Positions 20,917-30,081 of a stretch of DNA of 39,744 nt are shown in pieces. The first letter of the stretch is position 1. Each line of letters begins with the position of its first letter. The position numbers were made by a program, and so were the translations under genes. The notes under the pieces are model-generated. The model saw nothing but the letters and a program-made list of their open reading frames with translations, was not told the origin of the DNA and searched no databases. Origin of the DNA: Clostridia bacterium (GTDB lineage: Bacteria; Bacillota; Clostridia; Oscillospirales; CAG-272); the NCBI GenBank assembly GCA_017467085.1, contig JAFTSW010000071.1, forward strand, positions 1 through 39,744, read 5' to 3'.

Positions 20917-22554
20917 ATGCAGGCAGGAAGCGGCAATAAGGAAAGAGGCCTTTTGGTTTCGGGCGTGTTAATTTTAACGGCGGCAAACCTTATCGTGAAA
21001 ATACTTGGCTTTTTGTACAAGGTGCCCCTGAACGCCCTCTTGGGCGATGAAATGGCAAACGTCAACGCCGCCTACGCCATTTACACAGTGCTTTTCACCA
21101 TAGCAACGGCAGGAGTCCCCTCCGCCGTTGCTTTATTGATTTCATCCGCGCGGGCAAAGGGACGGTATGAGAAAATAGCGGGGATTTTGCATCTTTCGCT
21201 GTCCGTTCTTTTAGGGTGCGGATTTTTTCTTTCTCTCCTTTTGCTTTTGCTGGCGCGCCCCCTGTCCCTTTGGAATTCGGGTGGCGACTCCTTTCTCTGT
21301 CTGCTGGCGATTGCGCCCTCCCTCTTCTTCGTGGCGGCGTCCGCCGTTTTCAGAGGGTACTTTCAGGGCTTTCAGCGCTTAGCCCCCACCGCCGTTTCCG
21401 AGCTGATTGAGGCAGGAGGAAAAACGGTGCTGGGCGTTTCCGCCGTCTTGGTGTCCTTGAAGGTCTACGGGCTTTCCACCCGTACCGCCGCCGCCCTCTC
21501 CATTGGCGGCATCACCGCGGGCATCGCCTTAGGAACCCTATACCTGGCTATCTATTACGCCGTCACCAAAAAGAAAAATCTTCTCTATACCCCACCTCTC
21601 TACAAAACGGAGGAAAAGGGGGAGGGAAGGGGGCTTTTGAAGCGGCTGCTATCCCTGGCGCTTCCTATCGCCATCACCTCGGCGATGATGAATCTCTCCA
21701 CCCTGGTGGACGCCCAGCTGATGCGCCCTCTCTTGACCCTCCATTACGGGGACGCCGCCCTTGCCAAGAGCATCTATTCCGACTATTCCACGGGTGCCTT
21801 GACCCTGTACAATATGCCCGGGGTGTTGATTTATCCCATCGCCTCTGCCATCGTCCCCTATATTTCGGCGGCTATCGCCAAGGGGAGAAGGGATAGCGCC
21901 GTCAAAACGGTGGGCTCCGCCTTTCGGGTGGCAAGCCTTATCGCTATGCCATCCGCTTTGGGTATGAGCCTGTTAGCGACCCCCATACTGCGCCTGGTGT
22001 TCGGGGACGAGAAAATGGCGGTTGGCACGGGGAAGCTTTTGTCCGTTTTGGCAATCGCCGTCTTTTTCGTGGCGCTTTTAACGGTGAGCAACGCCGTTTT
22101 GCAGGCGCTGGGTAAGGAGCGGAAGCCCCTTCTCTCGGTGGGCATCGGGCTTTCCGTCAAGCTGGCTTGCTCTCTGCTTTTGACTCCCCGTATCGGCGAG
22201 ATAGCGGCGCCCCTTGGGACACTCTTGTTTTTTATCACGGTGGTGGCTATTAACCTTTCCTTTATCAAAAAGGCGCTGGGAGCGTCGCTCTCTGTGGAGG
22301 CGGTGTTCCTGCGTCCCTTCTTCACCTCGGCTGTCGCCGTATTGGGGGCGGGCGTTTGCCACCGCGCACTTTCGGGCGCCCTCGGCAGCAACCTTGCCAC
22401 CCTTCTTGCCGTTGCGCTTGCCCTGCTTTTGTACCTGCCTGCCGTTTTTCTCTTCCGCTGTGTGGGGGAGGAGGATTTGGCGCTTCTTCCCCTTGGCGGA
22501 CGGCTCCGACGCTTCTCCTTGAGAAAGCGGAAACAAAGAAAAACGGAGGTATAG
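20917..22554 (+). CDS. SpoVB/MurJ-type lipid flippase (MOP superfamily)
   Basis: A 545-residue polytopic membrane protein with about 14 hydrophobic helices and a basic C-terminus ('RRFSLRKRKQRKTEV'). The ATG at 20917 has AGGAGGGG upstream. 'LTAANLIVKILGFLYKVPLN' at the start and 'AASAVFRGYFQGFQRLAPTA' are typical of the SpoVB/YabM/MurJ branch that moves lipid-linked cell-wall or polysaccharide precursors across the membrane. It lies upstream of hup-rqcP-yabP-yabQ, matching the Bacillus yabM place, and so probably serves in spore cortex or cell-wall assembly. mazG, which often follows, is absent. It closes the long run that begins with cdaA. Confidence 0.85.
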   Translation: MQAGSGNKERGLLVSGVLILTAANLIVKILGFLYKVPLNALLGDEMANVNAAYAIYTVLFTIATAGVPSAVALLISSARAKGRYEKIAGILHLSLSVLLGCGFFLSLLLLLLARPLSLWNSGGDSFLCLLAIAPSLFFVAASAVFRGYFQGFQRLAPTAVSELIEAGGKTVLGVSAVLVSLKVYGLSTRTAAALSIGGITAGIALGTLYLAIYYAVTKKKNLLYTPPLYKTEEKGEGRGLLKRLLSLALPIAITSAMMNLSTLVDAQLMRPLLTLHYGDAALAKSIYSDYSTGALTLYNMPGVLIYPIASAIVPYISAAIAKGRRDSAVKTVGSAFRVASLIAMPSALGMSLLATPILRLVFGDEKMAVGTGKLLSVLAIAVFFVALLTVSNAVLQALGKERKPLLSVGIGLSVKLACSLLLTPRIGEIAAPLGTLLFFITVVAINLSFIKKALGASLSVEAVFLRPFFTSAVAVLGAGVCHRALSGALGSNLATLLAVALALLLYLPAVFLFRCVGEEDLALLPLGGRLRRFSLRKRKQRKTEV

Positions 22555-22568
22555 GAGTGCTATGGTTG

Positions 22569-22594
22569 CCAAGGGCGCCTCTATGCGCCCTTGG
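22569..22594 (+). terminator. Perfect hairpin after the flippase gene, no U-run
   Basis: CCAAGGGCGC and GCGCCCTTGG (10 bp, 6-base loop) stand 14 bases after the stop. No T-tract follows. The gene-free stretch 22595-22831 also has a CCGTTTT...AAAACGG hairpin (22684-22715) and then very AT-rich DNA up to the hup promoter; I see no gene in it. In other Firmicutes mazG would be here. Confidence 0.5.
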
Positions 22595-22831
22595 TGTGCA
22601 CTGTGTGAGGATGGCTTCAAGCCGGTGTGACTCTCCCAATTGGGCAATTGACGGGAAAGGCTGTCCTTTTTTCCGAAAAAGACCTCCCGTTTTCGTCATT
22701 CATATAATGAAAACGGACAACCTCTCATTTACCAACGGGCAAAAAAAACGGGATTTCGGGAAAAAATAATGATTTTTGGTTAAATTTGCCCGATTTTTTG
22801 TAAAAAAAGTATGTTTTTTTAGTAAAACCAC

Positions 22832-22860
22832 TTGATTTTTTGTATAAATCGTGATACAAT
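22832..22860 (+). promoter_or_regulatory. Promoter of the hup-rqcP-yabP-yabQ-glg run
   Basis: TTGATT, 17 bases, TACAAT, about 40 bases before hup. The AT-rich sequence just upstream (22740-22830, several A and T tracts) may serve as an UP element, fitting strong HU expression. Confidence 0.7.
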
Positions 22861-22901
22861 ACAGTTGGAATTCAATAAAAATAAGAAAGGTGATTACTCC
22901 T

Positions 22902-23174
22902 ATGAACAAGACCCAGCTCGTTGACGTTGTTGCCAAGGCAACAGAACTCAAGAAGAAGGACGCTGATGCAGCGGTTAACGCTGTTCTGGAAGCCATTGCT
23001 GCCGCTCTGGCTGACGGTGACAAGGTTCAAATCGTTGGCTTCGGTACCTTTGAGGTAAAGGAAAGAGCCGCAAGAGAGGGACACAACCCCTTCAACGGCG
23101 AGAAGATTATGATTCCTGCCTCCAAGAACGCTTCCTTCTCCGCAAGCAAGGCATTGAAATCCCGTTTGAACTAA
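22902..23174 (+). CDS. hup: DNA-binding protein HU
   Basis: A 90-residue histone-like protein that bends and packs DNA. The start [18 protein letters not shown] has GAAAGGTGA upstream. All landmarks are present: dimer helices, '[19 protein letters not shown]' and the beta-arm '[19 protein letters not shown]' with the conserved Asn-Pro that intercalates into DNA. It is the first gene of the run and lies seven bases before rqcP, a typical Clostridia order. Confidence 0.97.
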   Translation: MNKTQLVDVVAKATELKKKDADAAVNAVLEAIAAALADGDKVQIVGFGTFEVKERAAREGHNPFNGEKIMIPASKNASFSASKALKSRLN

Positions 23175-23180
23175 TCCTGC

Positions 23181-23429
23181 ATGCGTCTTGATAAATTCTT
23201 AAAGGTTTCGAGAATTGTCAAGCGTCGCACCGTGGCAAACGATGCCTGCGACGCCGCGCATGTAACGGTGAACGGAAGAACGGCGAAGGCGTCCCACCAG
23301 GTAAAGGAGGGTGACGTTGTCACCGTGGCTTTCGGTCAAAGGACTTTGACCTTCCGTGTGAAATCCTTGAAGGAAAGCACGCGCAAGGAAGACGCAGTCT
23401 TCATGTATGAGGTCATAGAAGAGGCATAA
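23181..23429 (+). CDS. rqcP: RqcP (S4-domain protein of ribosome quality control)
   Basis: An 82-residue S4-domain protein (formerly YabO/HslR type). 'MRLDKFLKVSRIVKRRTVAN' starts the S4 fold, with 'VTVNGRTAKASHQVKEGDVV' and 'VTVAFGQRTLTFRV' closing it. In Bacillus this protein works with RqcH to add poly-alanine tails to stalled peptides on 50S subunits. The ribosome site is weak (the start is seven bases after the hup stop), so it may depend on translational coupling to hup. Position between hup and yabP supports the call. Confidence 0.92.
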   Translation: MRLDKFLKVSRIVKRRTVANDACDAAHVTVNGRTAKASHQVKEGDVVTVAFGQRTLTFRVKSLKESTRKEDAVFMYEVIEEA

Positions 23430-23475
23430 AGCATCTCCTCTCTGCATATGTATAAGCAGAAAGGGAGGTGTCCTT

Positions 23476-23754
23476 ATGCAACAGGTAACAGAGGCTTCCA
23501 AAAAACATAGTCTGTCCTTATCCGACCGTACCGCCCTGGCGGTTACGGGTGTAGAGGACGTTCTGGGCTTTGATGAGGCCGTTATCACATGCAGAACTAC
23601 TCTCGGTGAACTTATCATTGAGGGTAGTTCTTTGCATATTCAGAGCTTTTCGGCAGAAAAGGGCGAGCTTGCGGTAGAAGGCAAGCTTTCCGCGCTTTAT
23701 TATGACGAGGGGCGAGAAAAGGGCGGCGCGCTTCGCCGTCTGTTCCGTAAATGA
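23476..23754 (+). CDS. yabP: Sporulation protein YabP
   Basis: A 92-residue YabP/YqfC-family protein. The start has AAAGGGAGGTG upstream. The core 'LSLSDRTALAVTGVEDVLGF', 'VITCRTTLGELIIEGSSLHI' and 'GELAVEGKLSALYYDEG' is the family pattern. In Bacillus it is made in sporulating cells and needed for efficient spore formation. Its last four bases overlap the yabQ start (ATGA), so the two are translationally coupled. Confidence 0.92.
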   Translation: MQQVTEASKKHSLSLSDRTALAVTGVEDVLGFDEAVITCRTTLGELIIEGSSLHIQSFSAEKGELAVEGKLSALYYDEGREKGGALRRLFRK

Positions 23755-24392
23755 CCGTTTCTATGTGGGGAGAGCTTTTGTTCCTTTTGCGCTCTCTTTT
23801 GTTTGGCGTAGCGTTGGGAGTGCTGTATAGCCTCCTGCGTATATCCCGTCTTTTTCTCGGCGTCCGTTACCCGGGGAGTGTAGGAGGGCTATCAAAGGTT
23901 CGACTACCCCTACTGGGGGATAAGACCGCTATGCGCTTTCTCAAAAGGAAAAGGGAGGGGCTGCTGTTTCTTCCCGTTCTGCTTGGCGACCTTTTGTTTT
24001 TTCTCCTCTTTGCCATCGGCTATTCCGTCTTTCTCTATGCCTTCCACAGCGGCGTTTTTCGGCTCTACTCTCTTCTTGGCGTTGCCCTTGGCTTTTTCCT
24101 TTGCGAAAAGACGGTGGGAAGGCTGGTTTTGCGCTTCTCTCTCTTTATTCTCTTTGGGCTGTACGCCGTCTGGGATTACGCCGTCTATTTCCTCTTTGCG
24201 CCCCTCTTTCGGGTGCTTGGGCGATTGCTTCGGCTCCTTCTCGGCATAGGAAAAACTTTCCTTCGCCTTTGTGGGCATAGCCTCTATTCGGTTGTCAATA
24301 CTTTGTATGACCCCTTGCGTCTTTTTCGTCAAAGAAAGAAATTGCAAAAATTATTGAATGGAATCCCTGTTTATGAAAAAAACGAAGGATAA
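23751..24392 (+). CDS. yabQ: Spore cortex biosynthesis protein YabQ
   Basis: A 213-residue membrane protein with about five hydrophobic segments: 'ELLFLLRSLLFGVALGVLYS', a second region 'GLLFLPVLLGDLLFFLLFAI', then 'LYSLLGVALGFFLCEKTVGR' with the conserved Gly/Arg, and a basic C-terminus. YabQ is a mother-cell membrane protein needed for spore cortex formation. In most Firmicutes divIC follows; here the yabQ end overlaps the start of glgB by about 20 bases. Confidence 0.88.
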   Translation: MTVSMWGELLFLLRSLLFGVALGVLYSLLRISRLFLGVRYPGSVGGLSKVRLPLLGDKTAMRFLKRKREGLLFLPVLLGDLLFFLLFAIGYSVFLYAFHSGVFRLYSLLGVALGFFLCEKTVGRLVLRFSLFILFGLYAVWDYAVYFLFAPLFRVLGRLLRLLLGIGKTFLRLCGHSLYSVVNTLYDPLRLFRQRKKLQKLLNGIPVYEKNEG

Positions 24393-26250
24393 AAATGAAA
24401 ATTTGGCGGCGTATTATTTCCACCAAGGAACCAGTGACGCCGCTTATGAATATTTAGGCTGCCACCTGAAAAAGCAAAAAAACGGCTTTCTTTACACCTT
24501 CCGCGTCTGGGCGCCCAACGCCGAGGCGGTGTATCTGGTCAGTGACCGAACGGGCTGGGAGGAGGGAACCCCCTTTCTCCGTCTGACCGAGAAGGGCATT
24601 TGGGAGTGTCAGCTTCTTTCCGCGGAGTCCTTGGAGGGCGCCGCCTATAAATTCCGTATCTGCTCGGCACACGGTGCCGCCTTGAAGGGGGACCCCTACG
24701 CCTTCGCCTCCAAGGGCGGAAGCGACGGTGCCTCCCTCATCACCCATCCCTCCTCCTTCCGTTGGGAGGATGAGGCGTATCTTACCCAAAGAAAAAAACA
24801 GGCAGAGGACGAGGGAGGTCTTTATGCCTCCTCGCCTCTTAATATCTACGAGCTGCATCTCGCCTCCTTCCGCCGCCACGAAAACGGGGACTACCTTTCC
24901 TACCGTGAATTGGCGGATGAGCTTGCGGAGTACGTCCGCTATATGGGGTATACTCACGTGGAGCTGTTGCCTATTGCGGAATATCCCTACGACGGCTCCT
25001 GGGGCTACCAGGTCTGCGCCTTTTACGCCCCTACCTCTCGCTTTGGCACGCCGGACGATTTCCGTTATTTCGTCAACGAGCTGCATAAGGTGGGGGTTGG
25101 CGTGATTATGGACTGGGTGCCTGCCCATTTCCCCAAGGATGCCTGGGGGCTTTACGAGTTTGACGGGCAGCCCTTATACGAGTACCAGGGGCACGACAGA
25201 ATGGAGTCCCGCTCCTGGGGCACGCGCTTCTTCGACCTCGGCAGAGAGGAGGTACAAAGCTTCCTCGTTTCCAACGCCCTCTATTTCCTGCGTGAGTTCC
25301 ATATTGACGGCTTGCGTGTGGATGCGGTGGCGTCTATGCTGTACCTTGATTATGACAGAATGCCCGGGGAATGGATTCCCAATCAGTACGGCGACCATAG
25401 AAATTTAGAGGCAATCGCCTTTTTGCAAAAGCTCAACGAGCGCATTGACGCCGCCTATCCCGACGCCTTGATGATTGCCGAGGAGTCCACCGCCTGGGGC
25501 GGCGTGACCCACGCCGTTAAGGACGGCGGCCTTGGCTTTGATATGAAATGGAATATGGGCTGGGCAAACGATTTCTTCCGCTACCTGTCCGTAGACCCTC
25601 TTTTCCGTCGCTATCATCACAGCGCCTTGAATTTCCCGATGATGTACGCCTATAACGAGCACTACGTTCTGCCCATCTCCCACGATGAGGTGGTGCACGG
25701 AAAAAAATCCTTCTTAGATAAGGCGCACGGCTCCTACGAGGACAAGTTCGCAACCTTCCGCGCCGCCTTGATGCTGCAAATGAGCTTCCCGGGCAAAAAG
25801 ATGCTCTTTATGGGAACGGAATACGGCCCCTTCTCCGAGTGGGACTATAAGAAAAGCTTGGAATGGTTTATGCTGGACTATCCGCCCCATCTTTCCCTGC
25901 GGGAATTCACCCGTGCCTTAAACGGCTTTTATCTCAAAACCCCTGCCCTTTGGGAGCAGGATTTTGCCCCCCTGGGCTTCGCCTGGGTCTTGCCCGACGA
26001 GGCAGAGAAGAACGCCGTTGCCTACCGCCGCTTTGACAAGGAGGGAAAAGAAATCCTGGCGCTCATTTCCTTCTCGGGAACCGAGCAGACCCTTTCCTTC
26101 TCCCTGCCCTACAAGAGCTACGTTGTGGTTTTTGACGGGCAAAACTATCAGAACGGCAAGGAATATAAGGCGGAAAACGGTGTTTTTCATATTACCCTTG
26201 CGGCGCGCGGCGCGCTGTTTCTGGCTCCGATGGAGCCCGTGACCCTGTAA
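24373..26250 (+). CDS. glgB: 1,4-alpha-glucan branching enzyme GlgB
   Basis: Cuts an alpha-1,4 chain of glycogen and re-attaches it by an alpha-1,6 bond. About 625 residues. Two candidate starts, ATG 24358 and ATG 24373, both lie inside yabQ; neither has a good ribosome site, so translation is likely coupled to yabQ. The N-terminal CBM48 domain (about 25-130, '[16 protein letters not shown]') is followed by the GH13 barrel: '[20 protein letters not shown]', '[12 protein letters not shown]', nucleophile Asp at about 318 in '[16 protein letters not shown]', the acid/base Glu in 'MIAEESTAW' (about 370), and the third Asp in '[13 protein letters not shown]' (about 438). A C-terminal beta domain ends the protein. 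First gene of a complete glycogen set. Confidence 0.95.
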   Translation: MKKTKDKNENLAAYYFHQGTSDAAYEYLGCHLKKQKNGFLYTFRVWAPNAEAVYLVSDRTGWEEGTPFLRLTEKGIWECQLLSAESLEGAAYKFRICSAHGAALKGDPYAFASKGGSDGASLITHPSSFRWEDEAYLTQRKKQAEDEGGLYASSPLNIYELHLASFRRHENGDYLSYRELADELAEYVRYMGYTHVELLPIAEYPYDGSWGYQVCAFYAPTSRFGTPDDFRYFVNELHKVGVGVIMDWVPAHFPKDAWGLYEFDGQPLYEYQGHDRMESRSWGTRFFDLGREEVQSFLVSNALYFLREFHIDGLRVDAVASMLYLDYDRMPGEWIPNQYGDHRNLEAIAFLQKLNERIDAAYPDALMIAEESTAWGGVTHAVKDGGLGFDMKWNMGWANDFFRYLSVDPLFRRYHHSALNFPMMYAYNEHYVLPISHDEVVHGKKSFLDKAHGSYEDKFATFRAALMLQMSFPGKKMLFMGTEYGPFSEWDYKKSLEWFMLDYPPHLSLREFTRALNGFYLKTPALWEQDFAPLGFAWVLPDEAEKNAVAYRRFDKEGKEILALISFSGTEQTLSFSLPYKSYVVVFDGQNYQNGKEYKAENGVFHITLAARGALFLAPMEPVTL

Positions 26251-26284
26251 GACTATCACAATCATAATTTTTGGGAGGTTTGCT

Positions 26285-27445
26285 ATGTACTACAAAAAGA
26301 AGTGTATCGCAATGCTTTTGGCAGGAGGGCAGGGAAGCCGCCTTTATGCCTTAACAGAGCGTACAGCCAAGCCGGCAGTCGGCTTCGGAGGAAAGTACAA
26401 AATTATCGATTTCCCCCTTTCCAACTGCGTAAATTCGGGTATTGATACGGTGGGCGTCCTGACCCAGTATCAGCCCTTGGCGCTTGCCGAGCATATCGGT
26501 AACGGTGCGCCCTGGGATTTGGACAGAACCCGTGGGGGTCTTTCCGTTTTGCCTCCCTACCAGGGCAAGAAGCATTCGGACTGGTATAAGGGAACGGCAA
26601 ACGCCATCTACCAGAATATCGACTTCATCAAGCAGTACGATGCGGATTACGTCTTGATTCTGTCGGGTGACCACATCTATAAAATGGACTATGCCAAGAT
26701 GCTGGAATATCACGAAAACCAGGAGGCGGTCTGCACCGTTGCCACCATCGAGGTGCCGATAGAGGAGGCAAGCCGCTTCGGCATTTGCAATACCCGTCCC
26801 GACGGCAGCATTTACGAGTTTGAGGAAAAGCCCAAGGAGCCCAAGAACAACCAGGCGTCTATGGGCATCTACATATTCAACACGGACACGCTCTTGCAGT
26901 ATCTGGAAGCCGATGAGGCAGACGAGAACTCCTCCAATGACTTCGGCAAGAACGTCATTCCCGCCCTGCTTGCCGCAGGGGAAAGGCTTTTCGCCTATCC
27001 CTTTGCAGGCTATTGGAAGGACGTGGGAACCATTTCCAGCCTTTGGGAGGCAAATATGGACCTCTTAGGCGAGAATCCCGTTTTAGATTTGAACGATACC
27101 TCCTTCCGCATCTTCTCCCGTAACTATCCCCGTGCGCCTCAGTTTATCGGGGACAAGGCGGTTTTGAAGAACTCCCTTATCACCGAGGGCTGTGTGATTA
27201 ACGGAACGGTGGAAAACTCCATTCTCTTTGCGGGTGTTACCGTAGAGGAGGGCGCCGTTGTTAAGGATGCCGTGGTGATGGAGGACGTTACCGTGGGCTC
27301 TGGCGCCAAGGTGTCCTACGCTATCGTAGACAGCGACGTAGTCATCGAGGAAAACGCCACCGTTGGCGTGTCCCGTGGCTCCCGTAGCAAAATCGTGGTT
27401 ATCCCCAAGGGTGAAATCGTGAAAAAAGGAGAAAAGGTAAAATGA
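26285..27445 (+). CDS. glgC: Glucose-1-phosphate adenylyltransferase, catalytic subunit GlgC
   Basis: Makes ADP-glucose from ATP and glucose-1-phosphate, the committed step of glycogen synthesis. 386 residues; GGGAGG lies 8 bases before the ATG. The nucleotide-binding loop '[20 protein letters not shown]' is intact, '[18 protein letters not shown]' is present, '[12 protein letters not shown]' carries the catalytic Asp and '[11 protein letters not shown]' the sugar-phosphate Lys. '[19 protein letters not shown]' leads to the left-handed beta-helix C-domain. Its last four bases overlap glgD. Firmicutes enzymes of this kind work as GlgC-GlgD hetero-oligomers. Confidence 0.96.
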   Translation: MYYKKKCIAMLLAGGQGSRLYALTERTAKPAVGFGGKYKIIDFPLSNCVNSGIDTVGVLTQYQPLALAEHIGNGAPWDLDRTRGGLSVLPPYQGKKHSDWYKGTANAIYQNIDFIKQYDADYVLILSGDHIYKMDYAKMLEYHENQEAVCTVATIEVPIEEASRFGICNTRPDGSIYEFEEKPKEPKNNQASMGIYIFNTDTLLQYLEADEADENSSNDFGKNVIPALLAAGERLFAYPFAGYWKDVGTISSLWEANMDLLGENPVLDLNDTSFRIFSRNYPRAPQFIGDKAVLKNSLITEGCVINGTVENSILFAGVTVEEGAVVKDAVVMEDVTVGSGAKVSYAIVDSDVVIEENATVGVSRGSRSKIVVIPKGEIVKKGEKVK

Positions 27446-28575
27446 GCAACGTTGCAGGAATTATTCTCTCCAATCTGAACACCACCACCAATACGCAAAT
27501 GACGGTAGACAGAACCGTTGCCGCCATTCCCTTTGCGGGGCGCTACCGTCTGATTGACTTTGCCCTGTCTAACCTTATCAACGCCGACGTTTCCAAAATC
27601 AACGTGGTTGTTAACTACAACTACCGTTCCCTGATGGAGCATATCGGAAGCGGTAAGGATTGGGACTTAGCGCGCCGTGGCGCAGGTATTCGCCTGCTTT
27701 CTCCCTATCAGCTGTCGGGAAGCACCTCCTCCAAGCTCTATTCCACGCACTTAGAGGCGTTGGCGGATATCATTCCCATTATCGATGACCTGCAAGAGGA
27801 AAACGTCATCATCTGCGACAGCGACATCGTCTGCAACGTGGACCTGACCTCCGCCCTTGCCTATCACGAGGAAATGAATGCGGACGTTACCATCGTTTCC
27901 GCCCTTCATCCCCGTCGCGGCAATATCCGCGCCGCCCGCGTATATCTGCGGGCTGACAAGGAGGGAAGAGTAGAGGATCTCGCCCTTGGCAGAGAAACGA
28001 CGGACGAGGTCCCCGAGCTTTGCCTCAACATCTTCATTCTCAAAACCTCCCGCCTGCGCGCATACCTGGCAGAGGCCGCTGCTCACAACTATCATAGCTT
28101 CACCCGTGACATTCTGATGAGTCACGTAAAGGACGGCACCATCTACCGCTACGGTCACGAGGGCTATTACGCCTTTGTGGCAGACGTGGAGGAATACTAT
28201 GCCAGAAGCATTGAGCTTGTGCTGAATCCCACGGCAAGAGAGGAGCTTCTCGGCAACGAGGCGCGCCCCATCTTCACCAAGGTGCATAACAGTGCCGCCG
28301 TGCGCTACGGCAAAAACGCCCACGTGTCCAACAGCTTGATTGCGGATAACTGCGTCATTGACGGAACGGTAGAGAACAGCATCATCTTCCGTGGCGTTCA
28401 CATAGGCGCGGGAAGCGTCATTCGCAATTCCATCGTAATGGGCGGTGCCCATATCGGCAAAAACGTCACCCTTAACTGTGTCGTGTCGGATAAGCTTACC
28501 TATGTTTCCGACGGTAAGCGCTTGGAGGGCTGCTCCACGCTCCCCTTCTTTATTCCCAAGAAGAAGCACATTTAA
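27442..28575 (+). CDS. glgD: Glucose-1-phosphate adenylyltransferase, regulatory subunit GlgD
   Basis: A 377-residue GlgC paralogue. It starts inside the glgC stop (ATGA overlap). The N-terminal loop reads '[20 protein letters not shown]', so the GGxGxRL ATP-binding motif of the catalytic subunit is gone, as is usual for GlgD. '[20 protein letters not shown]' and the beta-helix end ('[20 protein letters not shown]') are kept. In Bacillus and other Firmicutes GlgD raises the activity of GlgC rather than catalysing by itself. The strict overlap suggests equal amounts of both. Confidence 0.94.
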   Translation: MSNVAGIILSNLNTTTNTQMTVDRTVAAIPFAGRYRLIDFALSNLINADVSKINVVVNYNYRSLMEHIGSGKDWDLARRGAGIRLLSPYQLSGSTSSKLYSTHLEALADIIPIIDDLQEENVIICDSDIVCNVDLTSALAYHEEMNADVTIVSALHPRRGNIRAARVYLRADKEGRVEDLALGRETTDEVPELCLNIFILKTSRLRAYLAEAAAHNYHSFTRDILMSHVKDGTIYRYGHEGYYAFVADVEEYYARSIELVLNPTAREELLGNEARPIFTKVHNSAAVRYGKNAHVSNSLIADNCVIDGTVENSIIFRGVHIGAGSVIRNSIVMGGAHIGKNVTLNCVVSDKLTYVSDGKRLEGCSTLPFFIPKKKHI

Positions 28576-28611
28576 GGCGACGTCCCGTATTTGAAAGGAA
28601 AAGCAAAAGGT

Positions 28612-30027
28612 ATGAAAATTTTATACGTAGCCAGTGAAGCGGCGCCCTACGCCGCCAGCGGAGGGCTTGGTGACGTAATGGGCTCTCTGCCCCAGGAAAT
28701 TCAAGCGCAAACAGGGGATGACGTTGGCGTGATTTTGCCCCTGTACAGCAGCGTTTCTCCTGCCTATCGGGAGAAAATGACCCTTCTGGATTCCTTCACC
28801 TTCCCCTACGGATGGCGCAAGTCCTATTGCGGCGTCTACCATTTGAAGGAGGGAGGCGTTGACTGGTTCTTTATTGACAACGAGCAGTATTTCAAGCGCG
28901 CCACGATGTACGGTCAGCAGGATGACGGCGAGCGTTACGCCTATTTCTGCCAGGCAGTTATCCAGGTGATGCTCCGTGGGTACTTTGTGCCCGATGTGTT
29001 GCACGCCAACGATTGGCAAACGGCGCTTTCCGTGATTTATCTGAAGCTGAACTACTACGCCCATTCCACGCTTTCGCACATAAAAACCGTCTTTACTATC
29101 CACAATATAGAATATCAGGGCAAATACGGCATGGATATTCTGGGCGACATCTTTTCCATCAGCTACGAAAACGCAAACGTTTTGGAGTATGACGGCTGCA
29201 TCAACCTTCTGAAGGGCGCCGTTGTGTGTGCCGACAAGGTTACCACCGTCAGCCCCAACTATGCCAACGAGCTGCGCGAGCCCTATTTTGCCTACGGGCT
29301 TTCTCCCATTATCCGTATGTTCGGCTCTAAAATGTCGGGCATTATCAATGGACTGGACGTGGCGTATTTCAACCCCGAAAAGGAGGATATCCCCTTTGCG
29401 TATTCTGTGGGCAACCTTGCCGACGGCAAGAAGCAAAACAAGCGCCACCTGCAAAAGGCGTTGGGGCTTCCCGAGGTGGACGCGCCCCTTATCGTGATGA
29501 TTACCCGTCTGACCGAGGGCAAGGGCGTGGATTTGGTTTTGCACGTCTTTGAGGAGCTGATGCAGGAAAACCTGCAATTCGTCCTTCTCGGTACGGGAGA
29601 CGCGCGGTACGAGGAGCTGTTCTCCCTTCTTGCCTCCCGTTATCCCGAAAAGGCACGGGCGCTTATCAAGTTTGACCGCCTCCTCTCCAAGGAGATGTAC
29701 GCCGCGGCAGATATCTTCTTAATGCCCTCCAAAACCGAGCCCTGCGGCTTGGCGCAGATGATTGCCTGCCGCTACGGCACCGTTCCCGTGGTGCACGGGG
29801 TTGGCGGACTGGCGGACAGCATCGTTCCGTACAGCGAGGAGAACAGCAACGGCTTCGTGTTCCGTCACTTCAACGCCCACGATATGCTGTTCCGCATCAA
29901 GGATGCCCTTGCTCTTTATGAAAACAAGACAGAGTGGGAAAAGCTCACCCTGCGCGCCGCCCAAAGCGATTTCACCTGGCAGGTATCGGCCAAAGGGTAT
30001 CTCGCGCTTTACAGACAGATTTTATAA
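28612..30027 (+). CDS. glgA: Glycogen synthase GlgA (GT5)
   Basis: Adds glucose from ADP-glucose to the growing alpha-1,4 chain. 471 residues from ATG 28612, which has AAAGGAAAAG upstream; the frame extends seven codons further to a TTG. The GT-B fold is complete: N-domain 'MKILYVASEAAPYAASGGLG', 'VLHANDWQTALSVIYLKLNY', 'TIHNIEYQGKYGMDILGDIF', 'VTTVSPNYANEL', 'GIINGLDVAYFNP', and the C-domain 'IVMITRLTEGKGVDLVLHVF', 'FLMPSKTEPCGLAQMIACRY' with the conserved Glu, and 'GTVPVVHGVGGLADSI'. The N-terminal nucleotide-sugar motif, KTGGL in E. coli GlgA, reads ASGGL here, so the known Lys15 is replaced. Confidence 0.93.
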   Translation: MKILYVASEAAPYAASGGLGDVMGSLPQEIQAQTGDDVGVILPLYSSVSPAYREKMTLLDSFTFPYGWRKSYCGVYHLKEGGVDWFFIDNEQYFKRATMYGQQDDGERYAYFCQAVIQVMLRGYFVPDVLHANDWQTALSVIYLKLNYYAHSTLSHIKTVFTIHNIEYQGKYGMDILGDIFSISYENANVLEYDGCINLLKGAVVCADKVTTVSPNYANELREPYFAYGLSPIIRMFGSKMSGIINGLDVAYFNPEKEDIPFAYSVGNLADGKKQNKRHLQKALGLPEVDAPLIVMITRLTEGKGVDLVLHVFEELMQENLQFVLLGTGDARYEELFSLLASRYPEKARALIKFDRLLSKEMYAAADIFLMPSKTEPCGLAQMIACRYGTVPVVHGVGGLADSIVPYSEENSNGFVFRHFNAHDMLFRIKDALALYENKTEWEKLTLRAAQSDFTWQVSAKGYLALYRQIL

Positions 30028-30081
30028 TGCCGTCTTATCTGACGGCATAGGTAACAGAAAGGATATAGGTTCTCATAGCAT

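Noticed and set aside
22555-22831. A possible remnant of mazG between the flippase and hup
   Set aside because: Open frames here are short, lack ribosome sites, and show none of the MazG acidic motifs; hairpins and AT-rich DNA explain the stretch better.
24395-24400. ATG after AAGGATAAAA as the glgB start
   Set aside because: It is in a different frame from glgB and leads to no product.
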